A stretch of 42,810 nt of DNA from the NCBI GenBank assembly GCA_903862465.1, contig CAIOYH010000140.1:1-42810 (forward strand). Reading direction: 5' to 3'. The stretch's first letter is position 1. Every line of letters begins with the position of its first letter. A program made the position numbers and the translations under genes. Shown one piece after another: positions 8,854 through 17,373 of this stretch. The stretch comes from an uncultured bacterium (lineage in GTDB: Bacteria > Bacteroidota > Bacteroidia > Bacteroidales > CAIWKO01). The notes under the pieces are model-generated. The model was not told where the DNA came from, did no database searches, and worked only from the letters and a program-made list of their open reading frames with translations.

Positions 8854-9456
8854 ATGACTAACGACCACAACCACATCCTTGAAATAGCACTTAAACGCTA
8901 TTTAAAAAAATCAAGATTCGGCAACATGCTGCGTGCCGCCCTCCTAGCATCTTTCTTGTTGTTTATTTTTAACATCTGTTATCAAATCAACACATTAATC
9001 TATTACGGAAGTATTCTTATCCTCGGTATTTTTCTCCAAATTTACTTCCGCAAACGCTATCTACGAAAAGTCAGACGCCAAGCAATCCTAATACCAATCG
9101 AAAACGTAAGCATTTTTGAGGATAGTATGACCATTCTCACCAACGACACCCCAATCGAATTTCAACTACAATCTTGCCTCATGATTCAAAGAGACAAATT
9201 CCTATATATCAAGCCCCTCATAAACATCGAAGGCATAAGAATCCCAAAAGTTTTTTTCATAATAGAACTCCCCAACGAAGAGCAACGCCTCTACTTTAAA
9301 TCCCTCATGCGCATCCACCAAAGAAGAGTTAGGGTCGTGGCTTTCTGGATGGTGGCTATATGGACACTATTGATTTTCTACTTTCTCCTATCGAAATTAG
9401 ACCTTTACTATCTCCAAAAACTCGCCTACTTCATCACCTCTCACGGCAAAATATAA
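8854..9456 (+). CDS. YcxB-like membrane protein
   Basis: 200 residues. Two membrane segments near residues 24-44 and 47-66 form a hairpin, followed by a basic stretch (RKRYLRKVRR) and a soluble region of about 90 residues with beta-strand character (NVSIFEDSMTILTNDTPIEF, then an FLYIKP strand). A third hydrophobic segment lies at about 158-180. The membrane pair, basic linker and 'EDSMTILTND' pattern resemble YcxB-like proteins, whose function is not known to me. The third C-terminal segment is unusual for that family. The start follows GTAAGGGGAAATT, a plausible ribosome site. The gene is isolated between array B and a GC-rich hairpin element. Confidence 0.7.
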   Translation: MTNDHNHILEIALKRYLKKSRFGNMLRAALLASFLLFIFNICYQINTLIYYGSILILGIFLQIYFRKRYLRKVRRQAILIPIENVSIFEDSMTILTNDTPIEFQLQSCLMIQRDKFLYIKPLINIEGIRIPKVFFIIELPNEEQRLYFKSLMRIHQRRVRVVAFWMVAIWTLLIFYFLLSKLDLYYLQKLAYFITSHGKI

Positions 9457-9500
9457 ATCCTTCAAAACATCTTAATAAAACTAAGAATAAAAAAAATAAT

Positions 9501-9636
9501 TTGGGCGCATCCCCGACAAGAAATTGTCGGGGTCGGGCTTTACGCTGCAAGTCCTCGCGCCGCGAAGAAGCGGCGCTGTGGGCTTTACGCTCCAATCCCT
9601 TGCGCTCGGGCAGCAAGCCAAGCGAGGGCATTTTCA
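9501..9636. repeat. GC-rich multi-hairpin spacer element
   Basis: Much more GC-rich than its surroundings. It contains a perfect 9 bp stem with a GNRA tetraloop, CCCCGACAA-GAAA-TTGTCGGGG (9511-9532). It also has a 7 bp stem GCGCCGC-GAAGAA-GCGGCGC (9557-9576), and two direct copies of GGGCTTTACGCT (9535 and 9580), each followed by a CAATCC-like run. From memory, similar TCGGGCTTTACGCT elements are scattered in Bacteroidota genomes. It may be a REP-like or miniature mobile element or a structured RNA; I see no coding capacity. Confidence 0.7.
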
Positions 9637-9772
9637 TAAAAACCTTTTGAATGACACCATGCAGAAAGCAAGTGTCCTTTTGCTAGTGAAACTAGTTGTT
9701 CCTCCCGCCTAAAAATCCAAAAGTCTTAAGCCAAAAAGCCTAAGACTAATATCTAAACTCGTATAAAATAAA

Positions 9773-10078
9773 TCAATCGAGATTCACAATACGATTTTCG
9801 TGCTCTATAATAAGCATCGTCATGTCAATCAGTTCGCCTATGGTTTCGGCGGGATGCTTCACCACATATTTTCCAATCGTTTTCAGCTCAATGTGCAGTT
9901 GATATTTCTTCTTGAATATCTCTATCAACTCAAGAAACATCAAGGAATCGCCATCAATGTCGCGGATGATATTGGTTTGGTCGTTTAAAGCTGAAGCATC
10001 CACTTCGCATTCTTCGATAAAGAAATTATATACGGTTTCTTTAACTTCGTTTCGGGTATTTTCGGTTATTTTTGCCAT
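9773..10078 (-). CDS. Acyl carrier protein
   Basis: 101 residues. It carries the acyl chain on a phosphopantetheine arm attached to Ser45 in IDGDSLMFLEL, the DSL motif of acyl carrier proteins. The four-helix layout fits, and the protein is longer than housekeeping AcpP by an N-terminal helix. The frame is open to 10117, overlapping the upstream gene; ATG 10078 gives a 19-base gap after the synthase stop and is preferred. The direct neighbour is a ketoacyl synthase, so both probably work in the same dedicated lipid or polyketide-like pathway rather than bulk fatty-acid synthesis. That last step is inference. Confidence 0.88.
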   Translation of the reverse strand: MAKITENTRNEVKETVYNFFIEECEVDASALNDQTNIIRDIDGDSLMFLELIEIFKKKYQLHIELKTIGKYVVKHPAETIGELIDMTMLIIEHENRIVNLD

Positions 10079-10097
10079 CAGATTATTTTTTGCAAAA

Positions 10098-12401
10098 CTA
10101 CAAATATTTTTTGACAACTAACACAGCATTGTGTCCACCAAAAGCAAAAGAATTTGAAAGGGCACAATTAACCGTATGGTTTCGAGCTACATTCGGCACA
10201 TAATCCAAATCCAATTCGGGGTCGGGTTCATCAAGATTTATGGTTGGCGTAACGATACCTTTATTTATGGATTGAATGGTGATGATAAGTTCTATGGCTC
10301 CTGCTGCGCCTATGGTGTGACCAATCATAGATTTAGACGAAGAAATTGGAATACCGTAAGCTCGTTCGCCGAACACTTTTTTTATTGCCAAGGTCTCATA
10401 CTTATCGTTCAGCATAGTGGAAGTGCCGTGCGCATTGATATAGTCCACCTGTGTGATGTCGGTCTGAGCGTTCTTCAAAGCTTTCGCTATGGTTTGGGCA
10501 ATGCCCGCTCCGTCTTTCATGGGTGCCATAATGTTGTAGGCTTCGCTCGTGATAGCATAACCTGCAATCTCAGCCAATACCGATGCATTTCTCGCTTTCG
10601 CGGATGTCTCCGACTCCAAAATCAACACGCCTGCCCCCTCTCCTATCACGAAACCATCACGATTCTTGGAGAAAGGTTTACTAGCTTTTTCAGGCATAGC
10701 ATTTTCGGTTGATAAAGCATAGAGATGATTAAAGCCCTCTATTTCCTCCTTATTGACGATAGAATCTGCGCCGCCCACTATCACCACATCTGACACACCC
10801 GAACGTATCATATCATAACCCAAACCTATGGCATACGCTGATGAAGCGCAAGCCGACGCCACCGTAAAGTTGGGACCTTCCAACTTATACTCCAATGAAA
10901 TCCACGCCGACATGGCATTATTCATACTTTTCAGGATGCGAGTCTGCAGTTGGGGATTCTTCTCACTTGATGTGTTAGCCGTTGTAACCACGCCTAAAAT
11001 CACGGCACAACGGCTCTTATCTTGTTCCTCAAAGTTGATTCCGCTCTGATTCACTGCTTCCTTTGCACACACAAAGCAAGCCTTGGTAATGCGCGTCATT
11101 TGATCGGCACTACGTTTTTTAACGTACTTGGGCCACAAATCTTCAAAGCTTGTGGGGATTTCGGCAGCAATCTGTGTTTCACATTCAGCAGCATCGAACA
11201 AGGTTATCTTGCTGACGCCACTTTTTCCGGCAACCAAGTTCGTCCAATTTTCCTCAAGGGTCAAGCCCAAAGACGTAATCAAACTCATTCCGGTAACAAC
11301 AACACGTTCCATTATTTTATATTTTCCTTTATTTATTTCAAGACCAATTGCAAACGGACCTTTATCCGCACCCGTATATTCTTTTGCCGCATATTCAAGC
11401 ATTTCTTTCGAGCAAACTCCGGAAGCAACAATTTCGATTGCTTTTCCTATATAAGCTGATTTTAAACTAAGCAAAATGCTGTCAATAATTATCGCCTCGG
11501 ATTCGTCAGTAGGTTGGCTGTTATGCTTAGCATTAGTATCCGAATAATCATAAAAGCCGACTTTGGTTTTAACGCCCAAAAGGTTTTTAGCAACCTTTCC
11601 TTCTAACAACTCAATCATGCCTATATATTTATTAGGTTCCGAACTTTGAGCAGCATAATTCCTCACCGATTTCAACATAATATCATTTCCCACATGGTCG
11701 AAGAAGGAAAATATACCTCCGGGGAAAAGATTGTTGCTAACCAAATCATCAATTTGTTTATAGGATAGAATTCGATCGTTTAAAATTGAACAGGCTTCGT
11801 TTTGCACCTCCAAGAACAGTTTGTTCAAGATAAAAGAATTGATTTCGTCGAGCACCAACACTTCTTTTTGTGTTGTTTTGCAAAAATCCAACACCCTGTC
11901 CATTGTTTCTTTTGACGCATCGTCAGTACGAATTATTTCAACGATGTTCTTTAATGCAGTTGGATAAAAGAAATGCAACCCGACAAACTTGGATTTGATT
12001 TTGTTGGAGACAATCAATTTTGAAGGATTAATGGAAGAAGTATTGCTTACGATGATGCAATCATCTTTCACTAAGGGAAGAATCGCTTCAAACAATTCTT
12101 TTTTCAGAAGTTCGTCTTCCCAAATTGCTTCAATCACAAAATCGCAATCCGCCAAAGATTCATTCGAAGCATTGATGTAAACTAACTGCTGAATCTCGAC
12201 ACAAGTAGTTTCATCAATCAATCCGCATTTCATCTGACGAGCAATTTTCTTTTGAAATGAATTCTTGCATCTTTCGGCTTCCTCATCATCTATGCATTTC
12301 CATACTAAGTGAAAATTAAAGGACAATAAATAGTAGAAGATGTCAGTCCCCAATTTCCCTGAGCCAATTATCCCAACTTTATTTATCTTTCTTTTCTCCA
12401 T
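10098..12401 (-). CDS. 3-hydroxyacyl-CoA dehydrogenase fused to ketoacyl-ACP synthase (FabF-like)
   Basis: About 767 residues in one open frame. Residues 1-363 are a 3-hydroxyacyl-CoA dehydrogenase: Rossmann motif VGIIGSGKLG, then SNTSSINPSKL and GLHFFYPTALKNIVEI, then the C-terminal helical domain ending at ADKGPFAIGLEI. From residue 364 (MERVVVTGMS, ATG 11312) follows a complete FabF-type condensing enzyme with Cys155 (VASACASSA), His295 (NAHGTS) and His332 (GHTIGAAGA), numbered from that Met. Two ATGs, 12404 and 12401, follow AAAGGA directly. The junction has AAAGGA 12 bases before ATG 11312, so the synthase could also be translated separately. The order dehydrogenase-synthase-ACP suggests a dedicated acyl-chain pathway; the product is unknown. 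Confidence 0.85.
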   Translation of the reverse strand: MEKRKINKVGIIGSGKLGTDIFYYLLSFNFHLVWKCIDDEEAERCKNSFQKKIARQMKCGLIDETTCVEIQQLVYINASNESLADCDFVIEAIWEDELLKKELFEAILPLVKDDCIIVSNTSSINPSKLIVSNKIKSKFVGLHFFYPTALKNIVEIIRTDDASKETMDRVLDFCKTTQKEVLVLDEINSFILNKLFLEVQNEACSILNDRILSYKQIDDLVSNNLFPGGIFSFFDHVGNDIMLKSVRNYAAQSSEPNKYIGMIELLEGKVAKNLLGVKTKVGFYDYSDTNAKHNSQPTDESEAIIIDSILLSLKSAYIGKAIEIVASGVCSKEMLEYAAKEYTGADKGPFAIGLEINKGKYKIMERVVVTGMSLITSLGLTLEENWTNLVAGKSGVSKITLFDAAECETQIAAEIPTSFEDLWPKYVKKRSADQMTRITKACFVCAKEAVNQSGINFEEQDKSRCAVILGVVTTANTSSEKNPQLQTRILKSMNNAMSAWISLEYKLEGPNFTVASACASSAYAIGLGYDMIRSGVSDVVIVGGADSIVNKEEIEGFNHLYALSTENAMPEKASKPFSKNRDGFVIGEGAGVLILESETSAKARNASVLAEIAGYAITSEAYNIMAPMKDGAGIAQTIAKALKNAQTDITQVDYINAHGTSTMLNDKYETLAIKKVFGERAYGIPISSSKSMIGHTIGAAGAIELIITIQSINKGIVTPTINLDEPDPELDLDYVPNVARNHTVNCALSNSFAFGGHNAVLVVKKYL

Positions 12402-12503
12402 CATTCCTTTAAAATTCCAAATTCTTAGCTCCAAATACCAATAAGCAGATTCTAAATACTTTTAGCTTGTTTTACCATTTACCTTTTACCTTGTAGTATT
12501 CAC

Positions 12504-12749
12504 CTACATATTGATAGCTTCCACAGATTTGATTTCAGGAATTGCTTTTATCATTGCAGCTTCCACACCATTTTTTAGCGTCATCAAACTCATGGGGCAG
12601 CTACGACATGCACCATGCAATTCAACCTTCACGATATTCTCTTCAGTTAATTCCACAAAACTGATACTTCCGCCATCAGCTTCTAAATATGGTCTTACTT
12701 GGTCAATTACACCATTTACTTTGGTAATCATTTCATCTTTAGTTGTCAT
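12504..12749 (-). CDS. NifU-C/Nfu-type Fe-S cluster carrier
   Basis: 81 residues, a single NifU C-terminal domain. Cys48 and Cys51 (GACRSCPMS) are the pair that binds a [4Fe-4S] cluster between two subunits. RPYLEADGGSISFVEL is the usual family N-terminal motif. It acts in the cytosol, passing clusters to target apoproteins. The gene follows mrp by 30 bases on the same strand, an operon of two Fe-S transfer factors. Confidence 0.95.
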   Translation of the reverse strand: MTTKDEMITKVNGVIDQVRPYLEADGGSISFVELTEENIVKVELHGACRSCPMSLMTLKNGVEAAMIKAIPEIKSVEAINM

Positions 12750-12779
12750 TTTTTTAAAGTTTAGTTTATTTATACATTA

Positions 12780-13904
12780 TTATTTCTTACAATTGCATGA
12801 TTCTTCATGTTGTTCCACATCAGTCGCTTCAAAAAAAGCATTCCAAATGGAGAGTTGTTGTGTAAGCTTTTCGGCAAGAGAAGCAAACGATTTTTCAACA
12901 ATATTATTATTAGATACGGATATAGGTTCGCCTGCATCGCCCGACTCGCAAATACTTTGCACAATTGGAATTTGTCCCAACAAAGGGGTTTTCATTTCAG
13001 CAGCAAGTTTGTCGCCGCCATCTTTACCAAAAATATAATATTTATTGTCTGGCAATTCAGCAGGAACAAAATACGACATGTTTTCAATCAATCCAAGTAC
13101 GGGCACTTTGATTCCATCGGCGCGATACATATTAATTGCTTTACGAGCATCAGCCAAAGCAACATCTTGCGGGGTAGTAACAATAGCTACGCCGGCAACC
13201 GCCAAAGTCTGTACTATAGTTAAATGAATATCTCCCGTTCCCGGAGGTGTATCAATAATTAAATAATCGAGTTCGCCCCATTCGACATCGGTAAACAACT
13301 GCTTCAAAGCCGTAGAAGCCATAGGTCCGCGCCATATTAAGGCTTTATCGGGGTCAACAAAAAAACCTATTGAGATAAGTTTAATCCCGAACTTTTCAAA
13401 CGGAATAATTCTATTCACTCCGTTTTTATCAATTACTTTTGGTTTTTCATCCATTATATTGAACATCATAGGTATAGAAGGTCCATAAATATCAGCATCA
13501 ATCAAACCCACTTTCGCACCGGTCTTGCCCAACGAAATAGCTAAATTAACCGAAACGGTTGATTTACCAACACCACCTTTACCTGATGCAACCAATATAA
13601 CATTCTTTACATTTGGCAAAACAGCTGTTTTATCAGCAACTTGGGGACTACTTCTTACTTTTGACCCCAATTCAACATGCACATTTATTGAAGCATCCAC
13701 AAAAGTTTGTATTGCTTTGATGCAATCATTTTTAAGTTTTTCGCGCAAGGGACAAGCAGGAGTTGTTAACACCAATTTGAAACTTACATCATTATTTTCG
13801 ATGGAAATATCTTCAATCATTCCCAAACTTACCAAATCCTTGTGTAAATCAGGGTCAATTACATTTTTTAATGCATTGATTATTTGTTCTTTATTTATAT
13901 TCAT
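12780..13904 (-). CDS. mrp: Mrp/NBP35-type Fe-S carrier ATPase
   Basis: 374 residues. Residues 1-90 are a DUF59/MIP18 domain (VIDPDLHKDLVSLGMI, LTTPACPL). Residues 100-350 are a deviant-Walker P-loop ATPase with SGKGGVGKS (107-115), IDADIYGPSIP and LIIDTPPGTGD. The family binds and transfers [4Fe-4S] clusters. The usual CxxC after ENMSYF is absent here (ENMSYFVPAELPDNKYYIFG), as I recall for other Bacteroidota Mrp proteins. Instead the protein ends in ESCNCKK, whose CxC may help bind a cluster (inference). It is first in a minus-strand run with the Nfu gene. Confidence 0.95.
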   Translation of the reverse strand: MNINKEQIINALKNVIDPDLHKDLVSLGMIEDISIENNDVSFKLVLTTPACPLREKLKNDCIKAIQTFVDASINVHVELGSKVRSSPQVADKTAVLPNVKNVILVASGKGGVGKSTVSVNLAISLGKTGAKVGLIDADIYGPSIPMMFNIMDEKPKVIDKNGVNRIIPFEKFGIKLISIGFFVDPDKALIWRGPMASTALKQLFTDVEWGELDYLIIDTPPGTGDIHLTIVQTLAVAGVAIVTTPQDVALADARKAINMYRADGIKVPVLGLIENMSYFVPAELPDNKYYIFGKDGGDKLAAEMKTPLLGQIPIVQSICESGDAGEPISVSNNNIVEKSFASLAEKLTQQLSIWNAFFEATDVEQHEESCNCKK

Positions 13905-14060
13905 ATTGTCTTATTTAGATTTGGTAAAGATAATACTTATTTTAAAACTAGAAATACTTTTTTTATCAACAAGAAAACCGTTAACTTTGAAAATGCTACC
14001 TTATTCTTTTTAATTACTACCGTTAACTTTTTTGGTATAGTTTTCAGAAACAGATAGAAG

Positions 14061-14068
14061 TATCTTTG
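14061..14068 (+). promoter_or_regulatory. Upstream -7 promoter box before tRNA-Ser
   Basis: TATCTTTG, an exact TANNTTTG match followed by CA. It lies 143 bp before the tRNA and duplicates the box at 14195. No gene is obvious between the two boxes. Confidence 0.45.
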
Positions 14069-14194
14069 CATAGACTAACCAAATCAACTAATTCCAATGT
14101 TCGAAACACCAAATATAAGTTGTAACTTTGAGTGCAAATATTTATTAAATAGAAAAGAAATAAAAAGTTTCGCTGCTACATGTAAAAAAAGTCA

Positions 14195-14202
14195 TATCTT
14201 TG
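14195..14202 (+). promoter_or_regulatory. -7 promoter box of tRNA-Ser
   Basis: TATCTTTG followed by CA, eight bases before the first tRNA base. Transcription would start almost at the mature 5' end or a few bases before it. Confidence 0.6.
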
Positions 14203-14210
14203 CACGCTTC

Positions 14211-14298
14211 GGAGAGATGGCCGAGTGGTCGAAGGCGCACGCCTGGAAAGTGTGTAACCGCCAAAAGTGGTTCATGGGTTCGAATCCCATTCTCTCCG
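14211..14298 (+). tRNA. tRNA-Ser (anticodon GGA)
   Basis: The acceptor stem GGAGAGA pairs with TCTCTCC (14291-14297), with discriminator G14298. The anticodon stem CACGC/GTGTG encloses CTGGAAA, giving anticodon GGA, which reads UCU and UCC. A long variable arm (AACCGCCAAAAGTGGTT) is typical of class II tRNA-Ser, and the T arm reads TGGGTTCGAATCCCA. The CCA end is not encoded (CA then T-run). An open frame reading through it is an artefact. Confidence 0.97.
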
Positions 14299-14345
14299 CA
14301 TTTTTTTTAAAAGTAATCTGTTTCAAATCAATCTATGTTTTTTTG

Positions 14346-14567
14346 ATGAGTAAGAAGCTCAATTTCGATTTCATGATAATCTTTAGCTTAATCATGGTTG
14401 TTATGTATATTGGACTAGGAATTTATTTAATTGTTTCCAAATCCTTTGACTACATCCCAACAACTTATAAATCCGTATTTGCTTTTTTCTTCATCATTTA
14501 CGGTGTTTTTCGTTTCGTACGCATTTATCCAAACCTTAAAAACAAAAAAGACTATGAAAAAGATTAA
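14346..14567 (+). CDS. Small two-span membrane protein
   Basis: 73 residues, starting MSKKLNFDFM. Two hydrophobic segments (about 9-31 and 43-60) flank a short loop (KSFDYIPTTYKS); the tail is charged (NLKNKKDYEKD). Function unknown. Its last 14 bases overlap the start of the PstS-like gene, so the two are translationally linked. I recall similar small proteins between ExbD and PstS-like genes in Bacteroidota TonB-type gene clusters; here exbB and exbD are absent. The same frame is open upstream through the tRNA, which cannot be coding; ATG 14346 is the first one after it. Confidence 0.75.
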   Translation: MSKKLNFDFMIIFSLIMVVMYIGLGIYLIVSKSFDYIPTTYKSVFAFFFIIYGVFRFVRIYPNLKNKKDYEKD

Positions 14568-15486
14568 TTTTTTACTAGCAGTTGCTATGCTAACTGTTAT
14601 GTTTTCGGGCTGCGGTTCATCAGGCAAAATTGATGAAACACCTACACGCGGCAACATCAAAATCAGTGTTGATGAATCCTATACCTTAGTTTTGGATTCA
14701 CAGGTTTCCACCTTCGAAGCTATTTATACCTATGCTGTTATCAGAGCTTCTTATAAAAATGAAGTGGATTGCTTCAAAGATTTGCTCAATGATTCTGTTA
14801 GATTGATTGTCGCGAACAGACAACTTACGCCGGCAGAAGATCAAAATCTTCGAGGTCAACAAATCTATCCAAGAACTACTAAAATTGCTTACGATGCTCT
14901 TACCTTTATAATAAATAAAGAAAATGCAGACTCTACTTTGCAATACGAACAAATCGCAGCTATTTTTACCGGCAAGATTACATCTTGGTCAGCGATAAAC
15001 AAAAATTCTAAATTGGGTGATTTAAGCGTGGTTTTTGATAACAATAAATCAGGCAATCCGCGTTATATAAAGGAAAAGTTCAAAATGAATCGCGTTTTCC
15101 CTTCTAATTGTTATGCTGTGAATTCTAACGAGGAAGTTATTAATTATGTCGAGAAAAATAAAGGCGCTATTGGAATTATCAGTGTGAATTGGATTAGCGA
15201 TACCCAAGATAGCATTTCACATAAGTTCTTGAAAAGAATTAAAATTGCAGGTGTTTCCCATGAAGGATATTCAGAAGGACCTTACTTAAAACCGTATCAA
15301 GGCTATATTGCAGACGGATCTTATCCTTTCATCAGAGAAGTATATGTGATAAATCGTGAATATTTTTCCGGACTTGGCTCGGGATTTGCACAGTTCATTG
15401 CAGGCGAAAAGGGACAAAGAATCTTTTTGAAATCAGGACTTGTTCCTGCAACCATGCCAATCAGACTTGTTGAAATAAAAAAATAA
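14554..15486 (+). CDS. PstS-like phosphate-binding-family lipoprotein
   Basis: 310 residues. The signal peptide ends in a lipobox (VMFSGC), so the protein is a lipoprotein. The mature part has the PstS-like periplasmic-binding fold: an early beta strand, a 'DALTFIINKENADSTLQYEQIAAIFTGKITSW' pattern (the family's ITxIFxGxITxW motif), then SGNPRYIKEKF and GAIGIISVNWI, ending in FAQFIAGEKGQRIFLKSGLVPA. No pstABC genes are nearby, so phosphate import is unlikely to be its role. In many Bacteroidota such proteins sit with TonB/ExbBD and TPR genes. It overlaps the small membrane protein and is followed at 27 bases by the TPR gene. Confidence 0.85.
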   Translation: MKKINFLLAVAMLTVMFSGCGSSGKIDETPTRGNIKISVDESYTLVLDSQVSTFEAIYTYAVIRASYKNEVDCFKDLLNDSVRLIVANRQLTPAEDQNLRGQQIYPRTTKIAYDALTFIINKENADSTLQYEQIAAIFTGKITSWSAINKNSKLGDLSVVFDNNKSGNPRYIKEKFKMNRVFPSNCYAVNSNEEVINYVEKNKGAIGIISVNWISDTQDSISHKFLKRIKIAGVSHEGYSEGPYLKPYQGYIADGSYPFIREVYVINREYFSGLGSGFAQFIAGEKGQRIFLKSGLVPATMPIRLVEIKK

Positions 15487-15500
15487 AATAAATAGAAATC

Positions 15501-15505
15501 GGAGG
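15501..15505 (+). promoter_or_regulatory. Strong Shine-Dalgarno site GGAGG
   Basis: GGAGG eight bases before ATG 15514. Nearly all other starts in this window lack such a site, so the TPR protein may be translated unusually well. Confidence 0.6.
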
Positions 15506-15513
15506 ACCACACC

Positions 15514-17220
15514 ATGTTAAACAAATTAAATCAAATCGGAAGTTTTTTAATCGTAGCTGCCATCGCTTTGTTTGCTTTTAAGGCAACAGCGCAAACAGCA
15601 GAATCAATCACTAGCCTGACCATTTCTGAGCAGTATGAAGATGCAGGAAAAGCATTTCAGACGTTACTGACAAGTCAGCCCAATAATGGTGATGTGTATT
15701 TTTATTATGGAGAAAATTATTTGCATGAATATTTTTCGGATACCGTTTATGGTTCAGAAGCTGCTGCCGCCAAGGATGCTTTAACCTTATTTAAAAAAGG
15801 CGTTGAAATGGACCCTGCAAATCCATTGTGTTACGTTGGTATGGGCAAAGTTGCCATGATGTTAGGCGATACCGCTGCGGCACGGAAAGATTTCAATGAT
15901 GCCAAATCAAAATTTCCTAGTAAACAAAACAAAACATCCACCATCTCTGCCGAAAAACAAGCTATCACTTTGGCTAAAATGGCTGAAGCTTATATCCTGA
16001 TAGATAAAAAGAAAAGCATTGCTAAAGCGTTGCCTTTATTGGAAAAAGCTGTGGAGTTAGACACTAAGAATCCTCAAATTTATTTGATTTATGGTGATGC
16101 ATATATCGAAAACAACGATGGTTCGAATGCTATTTCACAATATAAAATGGCTCAGGAATTAGCTCCTAAATCGCCTGCTGCTAAGCTACGCTTGGGTAAT
16201 TTATGGATACGGGCAAAAAACTATACGGAAGCTATTGGCTATTATAAAGAAGGTATTACGATCGATTCAACTTTTGCTCCCGCTTATTTAGAATTAGGCA
16301 AACTGTATGCTAAAGCTAGCCAATTGGATAAATCTTTGTTCTATTTCAAAAAATATGATGAAATGTCAACCAACATTTCTGCAAAAATCAAATACGTGAA
16401 TGTATTGATGGAATCGAAGAAATATGAAGAAGCTCTAAACAAATTGAATGAGATCTCTAAATCGGATACTAGCAGAAACGACCTCAACCGTGCTTTTGCG
16501 ATTTGTTATTTTGAAACTGCTAAATTTGATAAAGCATTGCAAGCAAGTGAACATTTTTTCAAGAAAGCTACGACCGACAAAATTAAGATTGTTGATTATT
16601 CTTATTACGGCAAAGCACTCTCGAAAAACAATAAAGATTCGCTTGCTATCGAAAAGTTTAAAGCTGCCTATAAGATGGATACGCTCAATTATGATATCCT
16701 TTCAGATATTGCTGCTTCGTATAATAAAATGAAGAAATATAAAGATGCCGCAGTTTATTACGAATTGAAGATTAGTAAGCCAACAGAAAAGTCGAAAGTT
16801 GCTGATTATTATAAGTTAGGTTTGGTGTACTATAACATCGGCAAAACAGATAAAAGTGGGGAAACTTGGAAAAAAGCAGATACTACGTTTGCATTTATCA
16901 CCAATTCGAAACCCGATTTTATGAATGGGAAAAGTTATTTCTATCGAGGCATCATCAATTCGAATATTGACTCTGCATCGGTTACTTGGCAAGCTAGACC
17001 TTTTTACCAAAAGTATGTGGAGCAAGTTGGAAAAGATACCCTTAAATTTGCAAACGACTTAATAATTTGCTATGATTATTTGGCTTCGTATTATTTCCTC
17101 GGACCCGATAAGAAAATTTGTGACGCCCGCCATTACTGGGAAAAAATTGTTGCTCTTGATCCAAAAAATGAAAGAGCTTTGGGTTTGTTGAAAGAAACCC
17201 AAGGCGCAAAATGCCCTTAA
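15514..17220 (+). CDS. Exported tetratricopeptide-repeat protein
   Basis: 568 residues. The signal peptide (about 1-27, ending FKATAQ) exports it to the periplasm. The rest is a run of TPR-like helix pairs: recognisable units include AEAYILIDKKKSIAKALPLLEKAVELDTKNPQ, GNLWIRAKNYTEAIGYYKEGITIDSTFAPA and KYVNVLMESKKYEEALNKLNEI-type pairs, down to YYKLGLVYYNIGKTDKSGETWKKAD. It ends CDARHYWEKIVALDPKNERALGLL. Probably a scaffold for envelope protein complexes. It shares an operon with the PstS-like lipoprotein. Confidence 0.88.
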   Translation: MLNKLNQIGSFLIVAAIALFAFKATAQTAESITSLTISEQYEDAGKAFQTLLTSQPNNGDVYFYYGENYLHEYFSDTVYGSEAAAAKDALTLFKKGVEMDPANPLCYVGMGKVAMMLGDTAAARKDFNDAKSKFPSKQNKTSTISAEKQAITLAKMAEAYILIDKKKSIAKALPLLEKAVELDTKNPQIYLIYGDAYIENNDGSNAISQYKMAQELAPKSPAAKLRLGNLWIRAKNYTEAIGYYKEGITIDSTFAPAYLELGKLYAKASQLDKSLFYFKKYDEMSTNISAKIKYVNVLMESKKYEEALNKLNEISKSDTSRNDLNRAFAICYFETAKFDKALQASEHFFKKATTDKIKIVDYSYYGKALSKNNKDSLAIEKFKAAYKMDTLNYDILSDIAASYNKMKKYKDAAVYYELKISKPTEKSKVADYYKLGLVYYNIGKTDKSGETWKKADTTFAFITNSKPDFMNGKSYFYRGIINSNIDSASVTWQARPFYQKYVEQVGKDTLKFANDLIICYDYLASYYFLGPDKKICDARHYWEKIVALDPKNERALGLLKETQGAKCP

Positions 17221-17373
17221 AAATAGCAAGAGGTATTTGGAATAATTTGTATAGTAAATGGTATATGGTAGAAGTGAGTGGATTCATTTCTTAATGCATC
17301 TTAGTGTTCTTAGTCCTGTCCCGTACCATAGGTCGGGAGTCTCAGTGGATAATAAAAACTATAACTGAAATCT

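Noticed and set aside
9360-9712. Small frames over the GC-rich element at 9.5 kb
   Set aside because: Both strands are open because of the inverted repeats; there is no similarity to a protein and the strong RNA stems argue against coding.
14097-14567. 156-codon frame running through tRNA-Ser
   Set aside because: Its middle part (GEMAEWSKAHAWKV) is the translated tRNA. Only the last 73 codons, from ATG 14346, are credible.
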